From assembly GCF_030272615.1 (NCBI RefSeq), contig NC_081408.1:605051673-605111672 (forward strand): 60,000 nucleotides of DNA, read 5' to 3'. Every line of letters begins with the position of its first letter. The first letter of the stretch is position 1. This stretch comes from Cryptomeria japonica (taxonomy: Eukaryota; Streptophyta; Pinopsida; Cupressales; Cupressaceae). Under the pieces are notes generated by a model. That model was not told where the DNA came from. It saw only the letters and a list, made by a program, of their open reading frames with translations, and did not search any database. The translations under genes were made by a program, and so were the position numbers. Shown piece after piece: positions 1 to 11,461 of the stretch.

Positions 1-454
1 TTGGTCTTTTGACTATTCCCCTTCACAACTTGACAAGTCATACACTCTTAAACAAACTTATTTACATTATTGTATATTTGAGGCCAAAAACAATGTCCAC
101 TTACCAAAACCACTATCTTATCAATGTCAAAGCACGTCTTGCTAATCCATCAGTATATTTCTCCTTGATCAAGTTCCCCCTCATTACGCTCCTAGGAATC
201 CATAATTGACTTCCTTTGAATTGATGTCATCCTAAATAAAATAATCCAACCACTTACTCTTGTATATTGCAACTGTCTTTCTACTTGTTATCCAGGCTCT
301 CATATAGTCTAGGTCATCTTCATACATGTTTTTTAGTTTTTCAAAACCCATTAGTATTACCCTCATTTCCATCAACAAGTTCCTTCCACTCAATGCATCT
401 ACAACCTTGTTAGATTTTCTAGCTCAAGCTATCCCTCCCATTTTAAATGAGGAA
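1..454. other. No gene recognised
   Basis: AT-rich sequence with only short open frames lacking recognisable motifs. It runs into the microsatellite block that begins near 455. Confidence 0.5.
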
Positions 455-528
<74 letters not shown>

Positions 529-579
529 GTATATATATGTATGTATATGTATATGTATATATGTATATATGTATGTATA

Positions 580-647
<68 letters not shown>

Positions 648-782
648 TGTATATGTATGTATATATATGTTTGTATATATATGTTTGTATATATATATAC
701 ATACATACATACATACATACATATATGTATGTATATACACACATGTACATGTATACATGTATGCATGCATACACATACATAC

Positions 783-849
<67 letters not shown>

Positions 850-851
850 TA
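455..851. repeat. Compound TATATG / GTAT / CATACA microsatellite with mirrored halves
   Basis: The left part (455 to about 690) is built of TATATG and GTAT units. The right part (about 695-851) is built of ATAC, CATACA and ACATAC units, roughly the reverse complement of the left part. The two halves meet near 690, so one strand could fold into a long imperfect hairpin. All long open frames here are repetitive Met-Tyr-Val-Cys-Ile-His strings caused by the repeat and are not genes. Confidence 0.95.
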
Positions 852-1356
852 TAAAATTAATAATGATGAATGAAATTATAAGATATTAAAGTATAATAAT
901 ATATGATATTATGGATGTATATACATGAATGAATGTAATTTATTATAATTTGGTTTATACTTATTGCATATATATAAGTTCTCCATTTTTATTGCATCAC
1001 AACAAGGTTGACTAAATCTAACATAATATTAAACCTTAGACTCTGGTTAATGTTTTCTATCAATATTTGTCATTGTTTACTTGGATGATATTTTGATTTT
1101 TAATAGGATGGAAGAAAAATATTTATGACACAATACACAAGTATTTCAAATATGAGTGAAGATAAGTTGTTTTTGATTACAGGAAAAACAGGTTTTGAAG
1201 GGACCCCGAAACCCTTTAAAAGAGATCCTTAAAAGATAAGAGCATTAAGAAACAAGAAAAGACATTCTGCAAAAAAACAAGCACAGTTCTAGGCAAAAGC
1301 CAGCATAAAAGCCCAACAAAACCAGCAACATCCAGCCAAAATAGAAAAAAGACAAA
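852..1356. other. AT-rich spacer, no gene seen
   Basis: AT-rich non-coding DNA. On the minus strand it lies downstream of the broken ORF at 1357-2946 and may hold its 3' untranslated region. I see no clear poly(T) run marking a LINE 3' end. Confidence 0.4.
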
Positions 1357-2946
1357 TTACTTAATGTTTTTAAGGACATTAGCCAATTTTCCGCTAATCC
1401 CTTGCATATCTTTGATATTATCCCTAAGCATTGGGATTTCCTTGGAAGAGGCCAATGCAGCTTTTTTCATACTCGCCCTAGTCCTTTTGGTCGTACCACC
1501 AGGAGCATTATCCACGTTCCCTGCCTCAATAGCATCCTCATCAACATCTAGGTCCACAATAGGTTTGGAAGTGCTGGAGCCATTAAGGTACTTGGCAATT
1601 TCCTCCATATTCCTCGTCACAAAGTTAAGGATATCCGGAATAATAATCAAGAAGTTCTTCATGGTTGTCTTTCCTTCCTCCAACTTACTAATCTGAGCTT
1701 CCAGCTTCTCCACTTTTTCCTCCATAACCTTTTTCCACTGCTCCTCGTTACTTTCATCTTTCTTTCCCTGCTCTTCCTACTGCTTCTCAAATTTTTCCAG
1801 TTTATTGATTCTTTCATATACCCACCTATCAAAACCCATACGAGCCTCAGACTGGTTCTTGAGTTTATCTAGAATAATCCCATCTCCAGCTTTATCTTGT
1901 TCCCTGCTTGTTTCCTCCTTATCCTTGTTCTGCTCAGTTTCCATTTTCCTTTCCTCCTTATTAATCTGATTGTCCTGCTCCTCCATAGGATGGTTGTTAA
2001 CATTACCAATACTCACGTTGTAGGTAGGGTTGTTCTGATCAGAAACATCCTCTGCTCCTCCTTCCTCTTCCCCCACTTCCTTTTCTTTCCATCTCTCCTC
2101 TCCGTCAGACTCATCGATCTACATCTCACTTCCTTCTTTTCCCATGTCCTCAGAATCAACCTCTGTATCCTTTTGTTTATCCATGTCCTCTTGAATTTTA
2201 TCCGCAGTGGCTTTTTTAACCTTTTTACTCTGTATCAACTCATCCTTACTGGGCCCACATTCCTCAATTTTCCTCTTTCATTTCCCCAGCGACACCGACA
2301 ACCTTTTGTTTTCCTGAATAGCCAAAATCTTACAATTCTCATAAATGAGCAAAATAAGGCCATAATGAAGCACATGAGAAGAGGGGTTCTTACTATGCTT
2401 GTTCAAAGACCGCGACAGAGACCTGAAAAGGTAATAGGGCAGAGAAATCCTCTTCTCATGTCTAAAGTGATTTAGAAGCACAAAATGGTAGGTGTGGACC
2501 CTAGTGAAACGACCCTCCACAGTAATATACTTCATAATTGCATTAAGCACACAACCCCAAATTTTTTTGATATTAGATGCATCATAATACCCCCCTAAAG
2601 CTTTTTCTAATTTCTCTCTCTCCTTCTCTTTACGCAGAAAGAGCTTCACAACATTGTTAGTCACTTTCAAGTCCCTAAAGAAATTAAGACCAGAATGGGG
2701 CATACCTGTGACCGTAGAAATGAGGTCCACGTCCATCTTGAATCTAACACCATGAATTTTGAAGGAGCCATTTTTCCAATTTTCAGTAACTCTGGTAACC
2801 GCCAGGTTAACTCTGCTTTTATCATAGTTTACCAATTTTCCCATGAAATGCGTCATGAAACCCTTCTCCATCTTTGTCCATACCTTAGGCATCTCCCGCC
2901 ATCTGGAAATATTATCAAGTTCCTCTCTTCTAAGATCACCCCCCAT
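1357..2946 (-). pseudogene. Broken unrecognised ORF with charged middle and coiled-coil C-terminus
   Basis: The minus-strand frame from 2946 to 1357 (about 530 codons) is open except for three stops: TGA at 2278-2280, TAG near 2119 and TAG at 1777-1779. No frameshift is needed, so this looks like one decayed gene. The first 220 residues look globular. Residues about 225-390 are very rich in Lys, Glu and Asp. Next comes a heptad-like stretch beginning EEKVEKLEAQISKLEE, then a short hydrophobic segment and a basic tail. I do not recognise the family. It lies just downstream of, and on the same strand as, a LINE RNase H domain, so it could be an extra ORF of that element or an unrelated mobile gene. 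No function is assigned. Confidence 0.5.
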
Positions 2947-3115
2947 TTTAGAATTCGTTTTACAATTTCTCTACTTCTGCAACTTCGGAGATTTCTTCCA
3001 AATGACACTCGGCTTTTTGAAAATGCACACCCACAAAGTGTGCGAAATTTTAATATTCTTGTTTAGGAATATGCCCTTCTGACGAGCTATCATTACCTTT
3101 TTAAAATTTTGATGA

Positions 3116-4618
3116 TTAATCATTAATACTTCCATGATTAACATGCGATCCTTCTTTCCCCATAAATATGTCCTTTCTAATGAGTTCTTTAATATTAAAA
3201 TCAATATTAACTTCCCCATTCCATATGCTTTGAACTTCGGAAATAACGCCAAGGTTAGCAAGGTCGTCTGCTACGACATTTTTTTCCCTAAAAGCATGCT
3301 CAATAATAATTGATTTAAAGCTAGAAATAATTTCTCTGGCTTTAAAAATAATATTTTCTATAGTCCACGAAGGCTCAACTTCTCCCGTAAGGAATTTAGT
3401 AATGTTAAAAGAGTCTCCCTCCCACCATAGATTATCATGATTGAGATTTTTAGCTATAATCAATTTATTCAGGGCAGCCGAGGCTTCAACATAATGACTA
3501 GTTTGGTTACCCAAAGGGCCAGCAACAACCATAAGGCAACTTCCAGCAAAATTCCTGACAATACCCCCATAACCAGCATTCCCAGGATTTCCCTTAGAGA
3601 CCCCATCAAAGTTGGCCTTGATCCATCCCTGGGAAGGAAAGCACCAGAAAAGACTATCCCTACCTTTATCCTTGATGTTTCTATTATTGGAGAGGTTCCA
3701 TCTTTCATTAAAGTCTTCTTTAGCAACTAAACCATTATCAATTCCATATAAACATTCATAGATCCCTCTATAGATTTTATCCACCACCACTTCAGGGTTC
3801 GCACTTTTTTCCCTAAAAATCTTGTTGTTACGCTCCTTCCAGATGTTCCATGTGACAATAGGGAGAGTAAGTTTCCAAATCTCAACATTCTTAGAATTGG
3901 AACTAGGGCAATACCATTGCTTCTAGAACTCTTCCAGAGAGTTCGGGAAAACCCAGCTCAACTTCCACTTACTAAAAATAATATTTCAAATTTCTTGACT
4001 GAAATTGCATTGGTAGAGGATATGGCAAGCAAACTCCTCCTCCCTGCAGCAAAGAGAACACCTGTTAGGAAAAACAAATCCACACTTATGGAGATTATCA
4101 AGAGTTGGCACCTTATTTTGGATAAAAATCCAAAATAAGATATTAATTTTGGGCGTCAACTTTATCCACACTTTCGCCCACAAAGGGATATCTTCCGGAA
4201 CTTTGTAATGGATGGACACCGCTGAAGACACAGAAAATTTCCCATCAGAAGTTTCCTTCCAAATCAAACAATCCTCAGAATGCTCCATAAAGATTGAAGA
4301 AAGCAAGATCTCCAAAAATTTTAATCCCGGACAAAGCTGGCTGAACTCAATCCACTTCTCATTTCTCCAGTAGTCTCTAACAAAGTCTCCATACCTGCTT
4401 TTAAACCAGTATTTCCATTCCTTAAGAATGGGGATTTCCTTCAGCGGTTTATCCCTTAGCCATCTGTCCTCCCAGAATGTAATAATTCTCCCATTCCCCA
4501 ATTTCCACTTTCTTCCAACTGCAGCCCAAGCTTTAGCCGTTTGAACTGCATTCCAAATGGAAAGTCTCAAGGACTCACTCTCAGTCGCCCTCACTGACGC
4601 CCGAACCAAGTATAAGAC
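3116..4618 (-). pseudogene. LINE (non-LTR retrotransposon) ORF2 C-terminal part: zf-RVT and RNase H
   Basis: One minus-strand frame runs from about 4618 to 3116 with two internal stops (3986-3988 and near 3925). The first part matches the zinc-binding region that follows reverse transcriptase in plant L1-type LINEs: a WKLGNGRIITFWEDRWL stretch, then W-x-LTPKINILFW and a C-x2-C...H-x4-C cluster. The WNIWKERNNKIF motif before RNase H is typical of these elements. The RNase H domain keeps the acidic residues in NFDG, VEASAAL, EGDS and ADDLAN. Endonuclease and reverse transcriptase are missing, so the copy is 5'-truncated at about 4620, where copia element G begins. It is a dead fragment. Confidence 0.85.
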
Positions 4619-4620
4619 TA

Positions 4621-6220
4621 TTTTTGATCAGTTACCGCCTCCGGATGCAAATTAAGTTTTTAATGTTTGTCGAAAAGGGGGAGTAATATTATGTTACTAC
4701 ACAGAGGAAAGCCCAGTTACTACACAGAGGAAATCCCAGCAAAGGGGGAGTAACTCTACACTTGGAGAGTAATACAGTTTTGATAACACAATTTTGAGTA
4801 TTGTATACAAGGGGAGTCTACCAAGCAGAATATACAGAGCACACAAGTACAGTACAAAACCGAACTGAACATGCAAAATTCAGAGTTATGTATAGGGTAA
4901 TGATAAGGGGAGTATATCTACATATACTATTGACTATTGTACATATTGTCAAGTATAGTCATTTTGTCAAGTATATATATATTTTTTTGAGTTATGACTT
5001 TGTAAGTAGTTTTTGTCAAACATCTCAACTAATGTCAAAAGGGGAGATTGTTACTACTTATCAAATTGCCATTAGTTTCATATCCAAAGTCATACTATAT
5101 TCTAGTCGGTTAAGTATTACCGAATCATGCAGTCGGTACACATAGAGAAGTTGGTATGAACAATCTAGTCGGTTATTGAAGAAAGCAGTCACAGAACACA
5201 GTATTCACCGAGCTGTTTATCGAGTAAAGTTTCATGGCTACCGAGTGGTAAAGTTAACTCACCGAGTGAAACGTTTTACCAGATACATTGAACCTGGACA
5301 TGCACATGAAAACATGTTACAAGATCGAGGCACATCTAACCGTTTTTTGCATTGGAAATTGCACTAGGAGATTGTGCATGATTACAAGATCAATCTAACC
5401 TATGAGATATTTTGTTTAATCAAAGAATCTTTTTGTAAGATCGAAGCAATGAATCAGATCACCGCTGTAAGAGATCTATATATACAACATGATTCTAGGG
5501 TTAGATATAAGACATGATATGATGTGATAAGAGATGATGAGATAGCAGTGTGTATACATGAAGGAAGACTGTTACAGAGACACAGAAAGGTCACTGAGAA
5601 GGTTATCAATGAACAGTCAAAGAACAGAGTAAACAGAAGGGTTTACCGAGTTTCATTATGGGTTACCGAGGTATGCTACAAGCTAGGTAATCTTATTCAG
5701 AGTACATAGAATCTGCTTTAGCATTTTAGATGTAAAGTTGTAGATATTTGTAATGATTATATTGTAATATTTTGAAGTTGTAAGAGAAACCTTTAACAGG
5801 GTAAAAGACTCTAACCAAGTCTATAAACTATAAATCCTTTAACCAGGTGCTACACTTATATAGTGTTGTAAAAATCCTTTAGTAAGGTAGATCTAATTGA
5901 TCTTAATACTCCTAACAGGGTAAGCTATCAAAAATAGCTAAATGTAGCTCTAACCGAGCATTCTTTATTATTGCAGTAGTGAAGTTGTGGGTGCCATCCC
6001 CACCGCAGTTTTTCTCTCTAACCAAGAGTTTCTGTGTGACCAAAATATATGTGTTATGGAGTGAATCATGTATGATTGTTATCTGTTGTTTATAGTTTTA
6101 TTTTATGTTACTGCACTATTCTGTTTATGCATACCAGTAAGGTTATTATCAAAGGAAAAAATTTCAGTACTGATTCACTCCTCCCCTCTCAGTACATTAG
6201 CTTTCTATATTGGGCCTAAC
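4621..6220 (+). mobile_element. Element G: 3' end of a Sirevirus-like Ty1/copia element
   Basis: Only the 3' untranslated part and the 3' LTR remain. Before the LTR there are repeated polypurine motifs: AAAAGGGGGAG near 4672, AAAGGGGGAG near 4741, shorter copies near 4809 and 4907, and the functional-looking AAAAGGGGAGAT just before 5049. Multiple PPT copies are a known Sirevirus trait. The LTR shares words with element E's LTR, including a stretch around AATCTGCTTTAGCATTTTAG near 5707, so G and E are related families. The coding region is absent, cut off at the LINE boundary near 4620. Confidence 0.75.
5049..6220 (+). repeat. 3' LTR of element G
   Basis: About 1172 bp. It begins TGTTACTACT right after the PPT and ends GGGCCTAACA. 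A TATATATA box lies near 5477. ACCGAG recurs through it. No partner LTR is in the window, so the boundaries rest on the PPT and the TG...CA ends. Confidence 0.7.
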
Positions 6221-6509
6221 ACATACAATAATCATACGAGTCATAATCATTACGGCTCATCATTAGATCATAAACCAATATAACCAATTCGCCAAACTTA
6301 ATCAGTTAGGGTTTATCAAAAACAATAGGTAGGATTTACCGGTTACATCAATAGATAAGGTTTACACTGGTTACCGGTTCTCCTCACAAATTCTTCCTGT
6401 CGGTTACTGTAACAATATTAACAACAATATCAACAATATCATTACCGGTTAGTTGACATCAATGACGACATAACATATCATTAATGCAATCTTCATGCAA
6501 ATGCCAACA
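6221..6509 (-). mobile_element. Element H: fragment of a Sirevirus-like LTR, minus strand
   Basis: Read on the minus strand from 6509, the sequence begins TGTTGGCATTTGCATG and continues with ATGTCGTCATTGATGTCAAC. This resembles the opening of the B and C LTRs, which carry a TGTTGTCATTGATGTCAAC stretch. It contains several ACCGGTTA words and stops where G's LTR ends at 6220. No partner was found. Confidence 0.5.
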
Positions 6510-8220
6510 GAGGTAAGCTATCCAAAGGGAAAATATGTGGTCCCGCTTATCCCATGCTAAAACTAATACAAGGCTAAGGTCCATGCGGGATAAGAGGGTC
6601 AAAGGGTGAATGGATTTCCTCCTCATCCTGCACCAAAGAAAAGCACAAGAGATGACTAGTGCGGGATGAGAAAAGATAGTGGGCAGGACTTTCCTCGTTA
6701 TCCCGTAGGGGAAAGTGGAGGTCCAGGATGGCCATGCAGGATAAGAGGGTCGAAAGGCGAATGATGGGCCCGATGACTCAACAACCACATCTATGGTGGC
6801 ATATGACTTTGTGGGCCCGATGGGCCCAATTTTCATATAAAGGGGAATTTTTTGGTCGACTCTGAAATTCTTGGGGTGGGGCTAGTTGCCTCATGGTGTA
6901 GTCATGACCATCGATGATCACTTGAAGCCCAATCTGACAGCCATGACTTGTTCTATCATTGGCCCCCCTGGCACTCTCATGGTGAGATCTTGCGCGTCCA
7001 TTTGCGCATGAGATCTCCAATCGACGAGTAGCATTTGAACTTCCTCTGAGCTGTTAGCATTTAAACTTCTGCAGGAGAGTTGTTGTCGACCCAATTGTCA
7101 AGACGTTCTTCTAGCTCAGTCGTCGCCTCATTCTTGGGTAGATTCTCATCCAACCACCAGGGATCGCCTTCTTTACTCCAGATTGGACCCTGCAGGTCAA
7201 TTTTTGACACCGCCATGCCCTCTTCAATGTAGAAGAGAGAATTTTTGTCCTTGCAAGTATGCTTGGCCATTCTTGTTGACAAGTATTACTTCACCGATGT
7301 GTTATTTTTCTCTTTCCGAGGTAGAGAACATCTTGCAGAGGAATCCAACATGCTATCAGATCTATCAACTTGATCTTCTCCCCTCAGATATTTTTTGTAA
7401 CCTAACCCTAGTAGGGTTAGGGTTTTTTAGTTGTAGTTTAGTTCGTAGTTATGCCTCCACTATAAAGGAAAATTTTGTATATTTTCCAAAGGATGTTCTC
7501 CTCTTTTTCTCTTACAACAATCTATGACTTTTGCGACTGTAAAATTACCTTGCCTTTTCATTAATGGAATTTGCTTGCCTTACCTAGTTTTAGTTTATGC
7601 AAATTTGTGTATTTCTCTTACCTATTCGTATGAATGCATCCTTTCTTTTTTTCTCAGCATCTGTGATAGTTTTGACTCCTCTTAGAGTGGTATCTATGAA
7701 CATTGTTCATTCCTTTTCCATTGTTAAGAATTCCAACCTTGACCTAGTCTTAGAAAGCTAGACTTAGATAGGAATTAGTGCATCTTTTGGGAAGTTTTAT
7801 TGATGTTCTGTGCAGATACGGGTGGGGGTAGATCAACTTTTAGTCTAGTTGCAAACCTCTTTCCCTTCTTTCATGCAACCCTTTTCTCTCTCCCTTTTCC
7901 CTATCAGATCAATAGATTAGTTCTACTAGTGCTGGGTTGGTCTAACACCTGCACTTAGATTGAAGAGGAAGTTGACCTTCTCCAGAGATTGAACCTCACA
8001 TTTAGAAAGGTCCCATACTTGAGAGGTTGATTCAATGTTTCACAAGGTTGATGATCAAGGTTTCTTGGGTCATCAAGGGTGCAAACTTTTGTGATAAAAT
8101 GTACATTTAATAGAAATTTATTTAAATTTGAAAACTAAAATAAAAAAAACTTTTGTACATATATATACACATGTATATCTAAAAATTATTTTTAGTTTGA
8201 AATTTAAATAATACATCCCT
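6510..8220. other. Unassigned non-coding or decayed region
   Basis: No protein family recognised. An 18-base word close to ATGCGGGATAAGAGGGTC occurs twice (near 6585 and 6735). A palindrome made of two facing telomere-box motifs lies at 7401-7422. A minus-strand frame at 7282-7061 (about 70 residues) looks gene-like in composition but has no motif I can name. The 7280-7700 stretch, with CTATAAAGG near 7460 and a TGGTATC word near 7690, could be a decayed LTR; I could not find its partner. Confidence 0.4.
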
Positions 8221-8955
8221 AGTATCTACCGAAGCACTCTATGTGGAATGTATTGGTTCATTCCTGAAGATGTGTCGGCCTTATTTGATGCAAAGTGTTT
8301 CTTACACCATTCAACAAAGTTGAATACTGATAGAACTGTTCCAAGTGGGAAAGTATCTCTTAATGTTTAAATTTTTTGTTCTTTCCAATTAACAAAAGAG
8401 GCATGATGTATGTATAATTGTGTCAATTTTTGAAATTTTTTCATAAATGTTCGAATAGGTATCTCCTCTTCTACATAGTTTAACCTTGTGGATTCTTTCC
8501 TAAAATTTGTTTGAAACTTTATGTACTTGTAACTCTTGCAATTTACTATATTTGTTGGGTTAGTATCCTCATGTTTTGAAGGAATTTTAGTCAAATTACT
8601 ACATGTTTCACAAAGTCCTTTTATACAATTTATTGGACCAAATGAATTATCATCATCTAATTTATCACATAAGATGGATTCTATAAATTGTATTATCTAT
8701 TGAGGAGGTGCATTTTGAAAACCATCACTTTCTTCTCTGATTTTTTGAAATAGCTGATAGTAGAGGTCAAATCAATATGATAATGACAACAACAAGTTTA
8801 TAATACTTTGTTTATCTTCACATAATATGGTCTTAATTTTTCAAATATTGTTTGCCCAAACTTTATATGAGGATTTAAATCATAAAAGTTCACATACATC
8901 TCATGTTGTGTTATGTCTAGCCAATTTTTTGTATGATGTTCATAAAATTATGGGG
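8221..8955 (-). pseudogene. Downstream half of a degenerate gene split by element A
   Basis: On the minus strand a long, frame-interrupted coding-like stretch reads from about 8955 to 8221. A clean part at 8594-8367 includes EEEIPIRTFMKKFQKL and ASFVNWKEQ. It is followed after a stop by a TFPLGTVLSVFNFVEW stretch. From memory this pattern resembles a widespread transposon-like protein family that carries an Asp-Phe-Ala-Glu-Asn-Tyr motif, here decayed. The upstream half is at 58640-57850, on the far side of element A. Family assignment is tentative; the split itself is supported by A's target-site duplication. Confidence 0.35.
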
Positions 8956-8960
8956 CCCAA

Positions 8961-9853
8961 TGTAAGGAAGTAGCGAAACAACTTCCTACGTTACCCTTGA
9001 GAGGAGGGTAATGCAAAAACTTTTACAGATTGTTACAACAGTATAAAAAAATTAACATAAATAGACATAACAACATGCATACCACAACACAATGATTGAC
9101 ATGGGGAAAATCCTTTCAGGGGAAAAACCCCACACTCCAAAAGCCACCCAATATATTATTCAGAAATCAATAATAGATTACAATATACTTGCATAGCAAG
9201 CTCTTCATAGGAGTACCACCAACCAAAGATTCAGAGGTAACTCAATAGCCATAAGACTCTTACACACAACCTTTATCTCATGCACCTCATATATAGGAGA
9301 TACAATACAAGAAACTATCAAATGGTATTACAAAACCATGGGCTAAAACCACCCGATAAAGTGGAACTGATCTTATCTCCAATCTAGATGCCTTATGAAA
9401 TGTCAAAACCCACATCAACACATGTACCTCCCTTTTACATCTCATTAATGTGTTTATTACATTTTTATACTTCCTATTTCAGGAGTTCAAACTCTTGGAG
9501 GCCATAACTTGTGAACCAGGTGTATGATTGACGAACCATTTGAAGCATCAGAAAGCTTGTGAAGTGATCTAAATTCTTGTAATCTGCTACATTGGTTACA
9601 CCAACTTTTTAGAGAATTTATAAACCTCTAAAGTCCTCAAAATTAAATTTAAATCTTTCATTCCACCCTTCAAAAATGAAAACTTCAATATCTTCAAAAC
9701 TAGTTATGATCTTGTGACACAAAATTGTCGGCATACTTATCTATCCAATTAGAAGCTTTGGGGAAAATTTCGCATCATTTCATGCTCAAACAAAAACTTA
9801 CTATAAATAGTAACCTAATGTAAATGCAAGGTTGAGATACCATTTTCCCAACA
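8961..9853 (-). repeat. 3' LTR of element A
   Basis: 893 bp. On the plus strand it starts TGTAAGGAAG and ends TTCCCAACA; on the minus strand it opens TGTTGGGAAAATGG. A TATA-like ATATATAG lies near 9289. Confidence 0.9.
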
Positions 9854-9868
9854 TTCTCCCACTTGTCT
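9854..9868 (-). promoter_or_regulatory. Polypurine tract of element A
   Basis: On the minus strand this reads AGACAAGTGGGAGAA directly before the 3' LTR, the position where plus-strand DNA synthesis is primed. Element B inserted 28 bp away from this LTR. Confidence 0.75.
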
Positions 9869-9881
9869 AACACCTTGCAAG

Positions 9882-11231
9882 TGTTGGATATTGTTGTTGC
9901 TAGGATATGTTGTTCTCATTGATGTCAACATATTCCCGTGTTTTGTTGTTGCAGAGAGTTATTTGATGATCCAATGATTGTACTAAGTTGATCTAGCTAT
10001 TTTCTATTCTAAATCAACTAGAGATACTTCATCCCTTATTGATTTCATGATGCTATGTGGTGATTTGATTGAGTTGTGGATTCCATTATGGAGATTGGTG
10101 TTGAGTGTTGAGTGTTGCAGTGTTCTGGTGTTTGATCCATTATGCTCTGATATGATCATATCTTGTGTTGTGGATTTGGGAGAATGTTTTGGATGTTCGT
10201 GTATATATTTATTTCAGATGGTTCATAATTTGATGCTCCACAAGCTATCTTTCTTGTCTGAGTTGTTGTTGTTAAGTGTTCTTGAGTGTTAGCATGTTGA
10301 TCAATGAAGATTTGATTAAGTGGTGTTGGTGCAGCTATTGTGGATGGTTCTAATGTACTTGTTGGTGTTTCCTAATCACGTCCTTTTTTTTTGTTGGTCC
10401 GCATTGATCATTGTGTGAGTTCTTGAAGATCTTATGGGTTCGGTGATATTCTTCGTGTTATGTGGTATTTTTGGTGGTGTAACGTGTTGCGGTTGATCTT
10501 GGTAAGATTTTTGGTGATGGTGTGCATTTGAGGAATTGATTTGGGTCTATGCTATGTTGTTCATGTTGTTGTATTAGTCTAATGGTTGATTTATGTATCA
10601 TGTGATGTAATTTTGTAATTTGGTGTTGAGGGTTTGGACAACCTTGTAGTCAAGGTTGACGATTTGTATAAATAGGTGGTACATCTTTGTAATTGGTGGT
10701 GAGGGTGATGCATGAGTGTTGAGTCTACATTATCAGAGAGTGGTGTATGTGTGAACAAGTCAATTTATCTTTCAAGATGGTGTATTGAGAAGAGAGTGTT
10801 GTAGAGCAGACATTTGAGCTTAACCAAAACTATCATCAAGCATTAGCAGATGCTATTCTTTTATTTTATCTTTGTTGGATTGTAATCCGAATATCTTTGT
10901 AAGATAGTGAACCTTCCCTAAGGGTTGTAGCCTTTTGGGTTATTGTACTTTGAGCAGTGATCTCTAGGCAATTGGCTTGAATGCATGTGCATTCCCCATT
11001 GTAATATTTACATATACTACTATAGAGTATTATGTTATTGTGAATAGGTTCCCAACATGGTTTTTCCCTTGATCGAGTTTTCCATGTCAAAATATTGTTT
11101 TTATGTGTGTTGTTGTTATTGTTGCTATCTTTTTTTGTACTTCGGTTGATCAGATCTGAGATTGTGCATAATTTGTTAATCCGATGAAAACTAATTCACC
11201 CCCCTCTCAATTTTCCTTGTTGTTGCCAACA
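9882..11231 (+). repeat. 5' LTR of element B
   Basis: 1350 bp, beginning TGTTGGATAT and ending TTGCCAACA. TATAAATA at 10667-10674 is the likely promoter box. Confidence 0.9.
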
Positions 11232-11233
11232 AG

Positions 11234-11245
11234 TGGTATCAGAGC
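11234..11245 (+). promoter_or_regulatory. PBS of element B (initiator Met tRNA type)
   Basis: TGGTATCAGAGC lies three bases after the 5' LTR. It matches the usual copia primer site complementary to the 3' part of initiator tRNA-Met. Confidence 0.9.
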
Positions 11246-11287
11246 TAGATCCTCCAGAAGAAGCTTAACCACTTGAGGAGATTTGGG

Positions 11288-11461
11288 ATGGAAACTTATG
11301 TGTTTAAGAAGGAGAGTCCTAGATTTGATAGAAATAAGTATACTGTATGGAAGGACCAGATGGAAGTTCACCTGAAGTGTATTGGAAGATTACAAAGAAT
11401 GTCTACAATGTTCCTCTGAATGGAACGATACTGTTGATGAAATCAAGGAAGATGAACATAA
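11288..11461 (+). pseudogene. Element B gag, N-terminal fragment
   Basis: From ATG at 11288 the frame begins METYVFKKESPRFD and continues with a typical copia gag N-terminus (a Trp in the Tyr-x-x-Trp-Lys position). It is cut at 11461 by insertion of E and resumes at 19111 after the duplicated CATAA. Confidence 0.7.

Noticed and set aside
326-889. Long open frames on both strands with Tyr-Ile-Cys-Val-His-Met repeats
   Set aside because: They are translations of the microsatellite, open in several frames at once.
7680-7710. TGGTATC word resembling a copia primer-binding site
   Set aside because: Only seven bases match and no LTR pair could be found.
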